A stretch of 26,079 nucleotides of DNA from Glomus cerebriforme (taxonomy: Eukaryota; Glomeromycota; Glomeromycetes; Glomerales; Glomeraceae): the NCBI GenBank assembly GCA_003550305.1, contig QKYT01000521.1, forward strand, positions 3,581 to 29,659. Reading direction: 5' to 3'. The notes under the pieces are model-generated. The model was not told the origin of the DNA and did not search any database. It saw only the letters and a list, made by a program, of their open reading frames with translations. The position numbers and the translations under genes were made by a program. Each line of letters begins with the position of its first letter. Position 1 is the stretch's first letter. Positions 10,319 through 19,970 of the stretch are shown piece after piece.

Positions 10319-10500
10319 ACAAGGGATGGGCAATTCCCTTGTATTAGAATTTTTTTTTAGTTAAAACAAGGAGATGGGTGATTCTATTGTATTAGATTTC
10401 TTTTTTTTTTAGTTAAGAAAAAGGAGGTGGGTGATTCCCTAGTTATTAGATTTCAACTTATTTAGTTAAACAAGGAAATGGTATCCCTTGTTATTATATA
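10319..10500. repeat. Hairpin-unit array A, four units
   Basis: Four units of about 50 bp, each beginning with ACAAGGGATGGGCAATTCCC-type sequence, in which ACAAGGG can pair with CCCTTGT around a short loop. A TTAGATTT, a T-run and AGTTAAA follow. Unit 1 has perfect arms; units 2-4 are worn. The same unit forms a longer array at 18681-19090. Confidence 0.8.
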
Positions 10501-11299
10501 GCATGTTTTTTTAAATTTATTTATTACTTGAACAAATTTTTCAACTTTCCTTTCTTTTTATAGATTTAATTCAAACTAGTAGGATAAATCTGATTATATA
10601 TGTCAGATAGCAGATTTTTACTGGTTTTTGCTCTGATTATTGTGCCACAGAAAAATATCAATAACAAAATCAAGATGGTGGATTTTGTGAATATGTTTTT
10701 ATTTAATTCTTTATAACAAGATATTTTTTTTGTGATAAATAACAAATAATAAATTTTCTCTAATTGCTTGTTTATGACAATATTTTAGGTAATAGAAAAC
10801 ACAGAGAGGTAAAACTTTCATTCATAGCAAATACCATTGAGTAAGTAAAAAGCAATGATTAAAGTACAGTAGTGCAGTTTTTGCTTAACGTTAACATGAA
10901 ATAGTTAAGACTTTTATTACAGAATGCACAGATTTGAATTGGAATCAATATTGCTATTTTGCAGGTGGTGAAGGAGAATAGATAATTTTGTAATGAAATA
11001 TTTATTATTAACAACATCCCTCTTAAATTTATTTTTCTACCAATTTCATGATATTAAACTACTAAATTTCAAGCATTTTTAAACAAAATACAAAGTTATT
11101 TTACATAATGCATGGCTAACTTTGAATTATTTTTTTTTAAAAAAATGGAAATTAAAAACTAATTAAAAATTAATTCTATACATCAACACTTAATTTGAAG
11201 AATAGGGATCTTTCTCAGAAATCATTCAAAGCCAGATTAATGTGATGTTATTACTTATTTCCAACAAATGTTTGTTGATGATAGTTATTACTCAGAGTT
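10501..11299. other. AT-rich stretch without genes
   Basis: No frame or repeat stands out apart from a T9A7 palindrome at 11130-11145. A TTTTGCAG followed by GTGGTGAAGGAG near 10960 resembles a 3' splice site, but no exon can be supported. Confidence 0.4.
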
Positions 11300-11541
11300 T
11301 CATATGATCACCAATTTTGCACATTCTAAGCATTTTTCAAGATGTTCTTGCATATGTTTAGGATAAGCCCATTTGAATTCTTTGTGATAATATTTACATA
11401 GTATGTGAGGATGCAAATTATCTTCATTACCAATTATGATAAAGTGGTTCCAAACAGGCTGTTTTTCCGTTTCCTTTGATATTTGGAATTAAATCAGTTG
11501 AATATTTCATCAATTTGCACTTTATAATTATCTTCTAACAT
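11300..11541 (-). pseudogene. BED zinc-finger remnant, hAT transposase-like
   Basis: An open stretch of 62 codons (11488-11300, stop TGA) contains VWNHFIII, then LCKYYHKEFKWAYPKHMQEH and LEKC. This is the layout of a BED finger (aromatic W-x-x-F start, C-x2-C, H-x4-H/C end), the DNA-binding module at the N-terminus of hAT-type transposases. The second cysteine of the first pair is Tyr (CKYY). A plausible start is ATG 11541 (MLEDNYKVQIDEIFN), closed by TGA just before the finger frame, so at least one frameshift lies between. No transposase catalytic part follows: the frame stops at 11300. It begins within about 20 bp of the kinase pseudogene upstream. Confidence 0.6.
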
Positions 11542-11554
11542 AATATTTCCGTTT

Positions 11555-12717
11555 TTTTTAATTTTGTATCAATATTAATTATTTTTAGATTGAGAAATAC
11601 TTGTTGATAATTGGATTATCTTGCCAACATCCTAAAAAAAAATATAGATATATATTTTTATATTAAATCTATATTAATAAATGAAATAGATGATGAAACA
11701 TACTTGTATAAATATTAATATAATCAATTGGTGTATCAGAAATTGTAATTTCTCTTTTACCATTTTAGATTTCCAACATTAATGCTAGTTTTGATATTGA
11801 TCACTATATAACTCAAATGGTTTTCATCCAGATGATATCTCCCATAAGATCCCATAAGAGTACTCCAACAATATATACATCTGATTACTTATTTGCTTTA
11901 TAATGATCATTATTTGTTGGTCTTTTCAAATGTTGTGGATCAATATAAGGAACCATTCTAAGAAATTCTTTTAGTGTTGATACTTCAGCCAAATCTGCAT
12001 GAAAGTCCAAATTCTGTTATTTTGATCATATTCTGATGAACTAATATTATATTATCTGAATGCTATTTTATAAAGTAAATATTATTATACAATATATTAA
12101 ATGTAATTCAAAAGTTATTTTAAAAAATGAATAATATTTTTTAGATGTATACACGAAACTGCATCAGAAATTTGAATAGAAATTGCAATTTTATATTCCA
12201 ATTCTATGTTTCACTATTTGCACATTCAAGAATCAAAAATAATTTGAATCTCTAATATATCTCCATTATCTAAATTATATATATATAAATAAAATTAAAA
12301 AAAATAAATTTAATATGTATATTTTGAATATCATTTAATTATTACTTACTTTTTCTTTTGGTAATGCCAAAAAATTGAATATTTCCATTTCATGTAACAA
12401 TTTTGTCTAAATAATAAAAATATACATACATATTTTTTTTTTAATTGAAACATTCATATTTTTAATATTCATTTTAAGAAAAATAGACGCAACATTATAA
12501 TTTATATACCTTGTTAACAATTTCTTTTGCAATATACTTATGAAAAGATTTTAAAGCAATGATGGAATCTGAAAATATTACCAAATGATCCAAAACCTAT
12601 ATTTGAATATATTTTTAAATTCATTATAATCATAGTAATTAATATGTCCTTTAGCAATGCCTTCCTCAATCAATTGACCCATGTATCAATATTTTCATTA
12701 TTGTAATTGCTTGTCAT
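11555..12717 (-). pseudogene. Multi-exon TKL-type protein kinase pseudogene
   Basis: Reading the minus strand from ATG 12717, kinase sequence can be followed through at least four exons but needs repeated frame changes. Order: NENIDTWVN, EEGIAKGHINYYDYNEFKNI, a glycine loop IGFGSFGNIF, the lysine strand IIALKSFHKYIAKEI, an intron (12509-12407), GNIQFFGITKRK, an intron (12349-12270), FLILECANSET, NWNIK, AISIQISDAVSCIHLKNIIH, a gap of about 70 bp where the HRDL loop should be, HSDNIILVHQNMIKITEFGL, EVSTLKEFLRMVPYIDPQHL, SDVYIVGVLLWDL, NGKREITISDTPIDYINIYT, an intron (11703-11632) and RCWQDNP. At least five frameshifts and several stops are present. DFG is EFG and the catalytic HRD is lost, so it is not a functional kinase. 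The subtype differs from the intact gene at 19971-22657. Confidence 0.8.
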
Positions 12718-13099
12718 TTTTAAAGTCTTGGAATTTATTTATAATGCACTATATGTATCACGATATGAAAAAGCATTGATTACACCTCATAATGAATAAC
12801 ATAATATCAATCAAAATTGCATGCAAACACAAAGTATGATATAACATTCATTTGATATATTAGAAGTATTAGAAGTATATAATATAATCTCACTGATATA
12901 ATCAACTGGTATTTAATGTATTATGTTCATATTTGTAAAAAATTTTATATTTATTAATTATTAATTTTTAGTAAATATAATAAGTTGATTAAAATTACAT
13001 AAATAAAAAAAAATTTGAAGTCAAAAAATTTTTTTAAATTGTAAAAATTGGTGAAATTATATCTCCTACTAAATAATAAACTAAAAATTAATATTATAA
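12718..13099. other. AT-rich stretch, no feature
   Basis: Upstream side of the kinase pseudogene. No conserved motif, frame or repeat is seen. Confidence 0.4.
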
Positions 13100-13846
13100 T
13101 AATTATAATATAATAACTATTTGTATTTCTTTGTTGTTCTTTATCCCACCATTCACCCAGTTTTTCGTATGATATTCTATTTACCTTATACCATATAATT
13201 TTAACTATTGTTTATTATTAATTTACTCCTATTTTGTTTACTTTGATTTATTATTATTCTCCCTTTTGTTTATAATTTAATTTTCTGAAACCTTTTTTTA
13301 ATTTTGCAACCATACTCCCCCTGGAACTCAAACACTTTGGTTTCCTTCTTCTTTCAATTCACATAGTACTTCATTTAAATTTCTACGGTATTATTCAATT
13401 GCTAATTTCATCCAATCCACCTTCTACAGTGAATTCTTCAGTAATTTTGTCATTTACCATTGTGTTATTTGTTTTGTTAATAAAAATGTTCATCATTGTT
13501 TTACATTTTTTTTTATACCCTCTTTCTCTCTGGTGCTCCTTTTTTTTTGTGGTTTTTCTTACCACTACCAGTTAATTTTGTTAATGATAAAAAAAATTCT
13601 GCATTATATTCACTCTACTAAATCATCTTTACACATTCTCTTCTCCTGACTTAATTTTCTTCATGGAAATCATAGAATATCATCCATTTCTGCCTGAGTT
13701 ATAAAGCTTTGTTTATGACCATAAAATGAATCCAAGTTTCTCTTTTAAAATTATTAAATCTTCACTTTTTCCAAATTTGGATGGGTGTTTGTATTACATG
13801 AGTTTCATAAATAAAGTAGTCAATAAGTATATAAGGAAATGGAAAG
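13100..13846 (-). other. Purine-rich (minus strand) body following repeat copy 2
   Basis: The plus strand is pyrimidine-rich, so the element reads on the minus strand, away from the repeat head at 13847-14132. Near 13180-13130 the minus strand reads KLGEWWDKEQQ, similar to KLDKWVNKELT in copy 1. No intact frame remains. Confidence 0.4.
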
Positions 13847-14132
13847 GGAATTCTAGTCTAAACCAAACCGGCCAGATCTGACCNGTCTTTCCTTGCCTGA
13901 TACGAAGAAGACCTCATATACAGTATAAGGAAGAGAATAGGAAGTTTAAAGGAATTTAAAAAAAAAAATACCAAACCCGCCAGATAGGAGATAGAAGATA
14001 CTCGACTAACTGACTGGTATTACTGGTTTCCTTGCCTGATAGTGGAAGACCTCATATACAGTATAAGGAAGATAAGAGGGAATATAAAAGCAAGGAAATA
14101 GTTGTTAAAAAAGGATAGAGAGAAAATAAATT
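13847..14132 (-). repeat. Dispersed repeat head, dimer, copy 2
   Basis: Inverted relative to copy 1. CATATACAGTATA occurs at 13915-13927 and 14053-14065, marking two monomers. TTCCTTGCCTGATA and AACCAAACC are also shared. The 138-bp spacing exceeds copy 1's 117 bp, partly because of an A-run near 13960. There is an N at 13884. The outer sequence (GGATAGAGAG near 14113) matches the CTCTCTAT lead-in of copy 1, so homology extends past the monomers. Confidence 0.85.
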
Positions 14133-14776
14133 TTGAATAATCATTAGGTTGTAACCCATCTTGCTAATAAAGTATTTTTAAAAAGCTCTAGGATATTTTA
14201 ATATTTTTTTAAAAAAAATAATATGAAATTTTGGATGTATTTATATAATTAAAATATTAAGAATCTAAAAATGAGTCAAAATTGTCAATTATACGATAAT
14301 AAATTATATTATGCAAAATTCCAATCACTGACTCATGATTTCTCCCTAATAGTCAAAATTCGCAATTAATTGATATTAGAAACTTGACTTCTTTTTAATT
14401 TTTTTAATTGTATATTACAAAAATATATATATGCTGTTGTAGCCCAAATGCCATATTTTAATTTTTTATTCCTTTTTTATTTAAATAAATAAAAATAGGT
14501 ATATAGGTATAACCAAATTAGTATTTATCATGTTTAATGTTATAAGAAGTATAAAAATATTGAAGAACTTTATATGACAACTATACTGATAACTTTGTTA
14601 TAAAAAAGAAGTTTCAATTCGAAATTGTTATTGGTATTAAAGATTTAAAGTTAAAAAAATTATTTCCAAAACTACTATACTTCTTTCTCAGAGTTTAATA
14701 TTAATAAATCTTTTCTAGTTAATAATTACACAAAGCAAAAAGTACATTGTATTTTTTTCTAGTGGATCTTTCATTT
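14133..14776. other. AT-rich stretch without genes
   Basis: Contains a T7A8 palindrome at 14204-14218. No coding or RNA feature is seen. Confidence 0.4.
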
Positions 14777-14956
14777 TCACAATTTGGTATTATTTTGTCT
14801 TTTTTTTTCTTGCTTATTATCAAAATTTTGTTCGATATTGTCTTGTTCTAATTCTACCTAAATATTATTATCATATTTACCTTTATATGCTTCTATTTCA
14901 ATATCATTATCATTTTCATAAACTAGGACTGATATATTAGCTAGCAAAGAATAACT
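14777..14956 (-). pseudogene. Acidic coding remnant, unknown
   Basis: A 60-codon minus-strand frame with one internal TAG. It reads LANISVLVYENDNDIEIEAY, then KGKYDNNI, stop, then VELEQDNIEQNFDNKQEKKR and a TGA at 14779-14777. Such Asn/Asp/Glu-rich sequence is common in linkers of proteins from this kind of genome, so the family cannot be told. It may be one exon of a lost gene or a chance low-complexity opening. Confidence 0.3.
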
Positions 14957-16142
14957 TTATTTGCTTTATTTATAATTTCAGCTCACATAAAAAAAAAGAA
15001 CCCATTTTTTGAATTAGTATTATTTTGCATTATAAATTTCCATATAATATCTATGAAAATGATTAAAATATTATCAATACAAAGCTACTGCAATTTAATA
15101 AACATTTGAATATTCCATTTCATAATTCTTCAATAAGTTTTTTCAAAAAAAAAAAAAATCATTGTACATCATTAAAGTTAGATAAAATTAAAATGGAAAT
15201 ATTTTCAATTGTCATGCATCCTTCAAATGTAAAATTCGATATACAGTATCTCCAACCTTATCTTACAAATTAATAACCATTTCTTAAGTCTTTTAAATAT
15301 AATCACAGAAAGAGGAAAAATTAATTATGCTATACTTTTTTATTGGCTATAAGTATATGTAAAATTTTTACCATTTCTTTAAATACTGATAAAAAAAAAT
15401 AAATAAATTTTATTTTTAAATTATATTAATTTTTATCTTTAGGCTTGCAATGTTTTGGCTAATAAAAAAAAGTTTAATCTAACTTTAGCTCAGAAATTTG
15501 ATTAAAAAAATCTCAAAGTCATTTTCTTATTTTTTTTTAGGATATTTTTTTTTAGTTTCTTTAAGATTAGACTCTCAGAGGGCTTTGGAACGCAAGACTG
15601 CATTGGGTAACTAAGGCATTTTCTTTTCTATTTTCGTCTAATTTATTCTAATACTAATGAAATGACTTTTTTTCTTTTATTTATTTTCTCTAGTTGAATA
15701 TTAATAAAATGAAGAGATGTCAGTCAGTTGCAACTTCTTATCCTAAATTGTGAGAAAATTAATATATTTCTTTTGCATAACTTTTCTTCAATTCCATTAT
15801 AAAGTAGTTCACAAAATTCTTCTGTTAAAAATTAAAATCGCCCTATAATTATTAGATTTTTTATTAATGTAAATTATATAATCACTATATCAAGATACCT
15901 GAAAATAAATCTTATCTTTTAGCTCATTGATATTCAATCCTTAACTTCTGTAAAAATAATTATTTTTTTTTTTAATATAAACTGAAAAGTTTGCAAAATT
16001 ATTGTAAATTAAATGTGCTATTAATAAAATAACATAACAAAGTAATAATTACGACTTGGTTTATCAAACAAGAATGAGAGATTCATATATCGTTAAAAAA
16101 AAATCAATGAAATTCCTGTAAGAGCTTGGTTATTAACTGGTT
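14957..16142. other. AT-rich stretch without genes
   Basis: One less AT-rich patch at about 15565-15620 (CTCAGAGGGCTTTGGAACGC) stands out, but it does not fold as a tRNA and has no coding frame. Nothing else is supported. Confidence 0.4.
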
Positions 16143-16235
16143 AAAACTTAATTCGGGCTGGAATTAAAATTTGGCCAGCAGAGTTAACATAACGTTACAA
16201 AACTTAATTCCGGTCAAAGTTCAATGCGTTCCAGA
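16143..16235. repeat. Dispersed repeat fragment with GCTGGAATTAAAATTTGGCC
   Basis: 16157-16176 matches 6427-6444 nearly exactly. Inside this copy AAAACTTAATTC occurs twice (about 16143 and 16199) as a direct repeat, each followed by a CGGGCTGG or CGGTC variant. It probably belongs to a larger transposon-derived family that cannot be bounded here. Confidence 0.5.
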
Positions 16236-16499
16236 ATTAATATGTTAAAGAATTGCGTTACCACCATCATCTAGTTTCTTCACAAAAAAAAAAATAAACT
16301 AGGAAATATTTTAAAATTGATTAGTGATAAAAAGGCTTTTCATTCTAAAATTTCAGTATAAATCATCCGTTAAATTAAAGATTCACAAATATTTTATTTT
16401 AAAGAAATATATTCTTTATAATTTTTATTATAAACATACTTGAATAATTTTAATTTAATTGTAAATAATAAAAAAATACATTTAAAGAAAATCTAATAT

Positions 16500-17290
16500 T
16501 ACTACTCCTCATTTTGTTATACTTTTTCTTGTCTATTTTATTTCTAATATATTTGAATGTTTTTTTTTTATTTTTATATTTTGTTTTTATATCATTATTT
16601 CTTCCTATTTATCTATAAAATAAAAAAAGTCTATATAATTAAAGTCCTGCCTCTATACTACATCTTTTATTCCAAACTTTTTTCACAATTAAGAAATTAG
16701 CATCTTCTCTAAGTTTCTTTATATTATATTCATATACATGTTTTCTTCAATTTATTCCTTTCCATTTTGTCTCTCCTTTGATTTTGCCTTATCCATTCTT
16801 GAAAATGTTTTTTTTTTCTTTTTATTTATTTTTTATTGGCCACCTGTTTCTTTTATTATTCTTTGAAGTTCAATCATTTTGTCAATTTCTTCTTATCCTT
16901 TTAATCATTCACCATTAGCCAATATTCTTTTTCGATTACTATTCTTTTAACATGTTATTTGTCCTTTTCTTTTGTTTCCACTTTTCTTTCTGTTGCATCT
17001 TCTCTGTTATCTTGGGTTCATATTTCTTGTATCATTACTTTATTCATCTATTTTTATATTTATTTATTCTATTCTTTTTCCATTATTTTTTAATATTAAA
17101 TAAAGCTTTTAATTTTTCACAATCCAATATGATGAAATGAGTTGATTATCTTGAATATTTCGTCCTTAAAGTTGTTATGTATTATTTAATCTTGAAGTAT
17201 CATTTTATCTTCTTGTTATTTGTTTCTGATCTCTTTAGTCTGTAACATTGCTTCCATTGCTTCCATAAACATAAATATGAGGAATAAGAG
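16500..17290 (-). other. Purine-rich (minus strand) body following repeat copy 3
   Basis: Pyrimidine-rich on plus, with the same arrangement as behind copies 1 and 2. The minus strand shares AGACTAAAGAGATCA (about 17233-17247) with copy 1 and reads MEAMLQTKEIRNK there. The 62-codon plus-strand frame at 16952-17140 (Phe/Leu-rich) is most likely an antisense opening in this biased sequence, not a membrane protein. Confidence 0.4.
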
Positions 17291-17420
17291 GGGAATTCTA
17301 ACCTAAACCAAACCAGACAGTTAGGAGATACTCAACTATCTGACTGGTTTTTCCTTGCCTGATACGAGGAAGACCTCTATATGCAGTATAAGGAAGATAA
17401 AGGGTAGTTTTAAAGGATAA
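17291..17420 (-). repeat. Dispersed repeat head, monomer, copy 3
   Basis: A single monomer in the same orientation as copy 2: GGAATTCTAACCTAAACC at its left edge, GACAGTTAGGAGATACTC, CTTGCCTGATACGAGGAAGA and GCAGTATAAGGAAGATAA. The inverted core (AGTTAGGAGATA with TATCTGACTGG) is well preserved. Confidence 0.85.
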
Positions 17421-18607
17421 TCAAAAAAAAAGGAAAGAAGAATGAAGAATATCTTTTGAAAATGATTGTGGTATTTATGAATTTTATTTTTTTCTTTTGC
17501 ATAAAATTTACAAAGAATATGTCATAATTTCAAAATTTGTAATCAATTTAAATTAATACTTAATTTAGTAATGGGCTTATTGGGCCAGCCAAGTAATACA
17601 ATTCACATTTTACGTCATTTGTTGTATTTTTAATTTGATTTATATAATAAATTATATTATCTATTTTAAATTTAATTCATCCCTGATAATTTTATTAAAT
17701 CATTATTATCATTCAATTAATCAGATCAATAACATTATTTCTAAGCAATTGCATGTAAAAAATTTTAATTTTCAAGGATTTCCTAATAAAAAACATTCCG
17801 AAATGTTTGGCACAAATGCAGTAACATACCTCTAAATAACAATTTATTATATAAAAAAATTATTTAATTGCGCACGAAAATTTTTCTTCCACCAAACTCT
17901 GGGCAAAATATTTACGTTAGCAAGCCACCTTTATCATAATTTTTAAGGTAGTTACACTATAAAAGTTGCGTTGATATATAAATACATTAGAGTAAAATAA
18001 AATAATCGTTTACCTGAAACTCTGAGTCATTATTGATTTATTTATCATATTTATTTTTATGTAGTAAATTGTAGTTCGACATACTGTAAGGTAAAAAAAA
18101 TTAGGAAAAGATGGATTATATTTACAATACCATATATATTTAAATTAATAAAACTTTGTCCCCAATAATCATTATATTAATATTTTTTTTTTTATCAAAA
18201 TCCGATTGGTAATTGATTTATATTTGTTATACATGATTCAATTATTGCGCCAATTCTTCCTTAGTAATAATATCAATTATAGTACATGATAATTTCCTTT
18301 TTTAACTTGTCAAAATATCAAATTTTATAATGAAATAATGAGTCATATTTTATACTATGCCTAAAAGATATAAAAAGAGTCCTTTTTTCAAGATTTATTT
18401 TTTTTTAAAAAAAATTTCATTAAACCATATTTTATCTATAATCTAATAGCAACAAACTCTTTATATATTTTCACCTTGATGATGAAAGCAATCATTTAAC
18501 AAGCCAAGCTTCTTCTGAAGGGTAAAAACAAATTTATTATGATTTGAAACGCCAAAAGATGATCAAAGTTTAACTTATATTGCCTGAAATTGTAGTACTT
18601 AAATATA
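17421..18607. other. AT-rich stretch without a convincing gene
   Basis: A 66-codon plus frame at 17635-17835 (Ile/Asn/Tyr-rich) has the composition expected of random AT sequence, although its end (FQGFPNKKHSEMFGTNAVTY) is less biased. A short plus stretch at about 18440-18525 (HLDDESNHLTSQASSEG, then TAA) looks protein-like but is isolated. A T9A8 palindrome is at 18398-18414. Confidence 0.35.
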
Positions 18608-19090
18608 TTAATTGGTTTGTGCCTTTTCAACCTTGACATGTGTTGTACTGTATGTCACTATTATGTACATAACTTGAATAAACAAGGAAATGGGTGATTC
18701 CCTTGTATTAGATTTCATTTTTTTTTAGTTAAAAACAAGGGATGAGTGATTCCCTTGTTATTAGATTTCTTTTTTTTTTTAGTTAAAACAAGGGATGGGT
18801 GATTTCCTTGTTATTGGATTTCTTTTATTGACAAACAAGGGATGGGTGATTTCCTTGTTATTGGATTTCTTTTATTGACAAACAAGGGATGGGTAATTCC
18901 TTTGTATTAGATTTCTTTTTTTAGTTAAAGACAAGGGATGGGTGATTCTCTTGTATTAGATTTTTTTTTTTTTTTTAGTTAAAAGCAAGGAATGGGTGAT
19001 TCTCTTGTTATTTGATTTCTTTTATTTAGAAAACAAGGGATGGATGATTCACTTGTCTTTTTTTATTTTATTTAGATAAACAAGATGGAT
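18608..19090. repeat. Hairpin-unit array B, eight to nine units
   Basis: 18608-18665 matches 9844-9890. From 18681 a unit of about 47-54 bp repeats eight times plus a partial ninth: ACAAGGGATGGGTGATT, CCCTTGT, TTAGATTTC, a T-run of variable length, then AGTTAAA or GACAA. Units 3 and 4 are identical to each other. The arms ACAAGGG and CCCTTGT are inverted repeats around ATGGGTGATT. In units 3-7 the right arm carries C-to-T changes that still allow G-U pairing in a plus-strand RNA. Confidence 0.85.
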
Positions 19091-19970
19091 ACTTTTAGTA
19101 TGCCTGGATCTTCCAATTTTTTTGTCTATTCACTTCAGCTCTAATCAAGTCCTCTATCAAGGTAAATGTTATATTTAATTTATGAAACAATAAATTTATT
19201 ACTGTTTATTAACATTTTATTTTATTATTATTATAGGGTGTGGGGAGTTTAAATGAGACTATATTGTTCATATTACCTTCAAGTGCATTTTGTTACAATT
19301 GGCAGATGAAAACCATTTACATTTTAATAATAAAAAAAATAAGAACTTTACCCTGATTTTTGTTTCAAAAAGGTATTCCTATTGCTACATCTAATATTTT
19401 TATCTATAAAATTTTCATATTAATACAGAAAATATAAATGGTATAAAAATAATCATTTAAACTATTTATTATTATAAAGCTTGAAAAAATGAGCATAGAT
19501 TTTATTTCTAACTAGACTAGAAATTTTATTTTTAATAATATTATATAAATATTATGTAATTTGAAAAGTTACATCATGAATTTTTTGGTTCTCAATTATG
19601 ATTTATAATTAGCAAAACTTTATTAATCATTTATAAAATATGATTAAAAATAATTATTTATTTCTAAAAAAGATTTCCATAAAAAAAAAAAAATTAAAAA
19701 AATTTATAGAATATTAAATCCATCTCCTCTAATTTCAAATTTTGTGAAAAATAAACAAATTAAAAAATGTTCAATTTTAGGTCATAGTTCTAGGCAATCT
19801 GATAATAGGAGAATAAGTTAAGCGACCCCAAATTTGATTCACATTACATCATTCAGAGGATATATACTGTTCTATGTAATGTAAGAAGGATCCTATTCTA
19901 GATTATTCTGCATAATATTACATATAAATAAATCAAACAAATTAATAATTTTATTTTTCAATTTCACAAT
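19091..19970. other. Downstream flank of the Sel1-kinase gene
   Basis: AT-rich. On the plus strand AAG/GTAAATG at about 19160 and TTATTATAG at about 19236 could form a 75-bp intron, but the flanking frames close quickly, so no gene is claimed. The kinase 3' end lies on the other strand at 19971; no clear polyadenylation signal can be picked from the AT background. Confidence 0.35.

Noticed and set aside
16952..17140. 62-codon Phe-rich, membrane-like plus frame
   Set aside because: Lies in the pyrimidine-rich strand of repeat body 3, so composition alone explains it.
17635..17835. 66-codon plus frame
   Set aside because: Mostly Ile/Asn/Tyr codons expected from AT-rich DNA; no domain and no supporting context.
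10319..19090. Hairpin arrays as a CRISPR array
   Set aside because: Units are nearly uniform with no variable spacers, and the sequence is eukaryotic.
19081..19300. Possible small spliced plus-strand gene after hairpin array B
   Set aside because: Donor and acceptor look acceptable, but frames on both sides close within about 20 codons.
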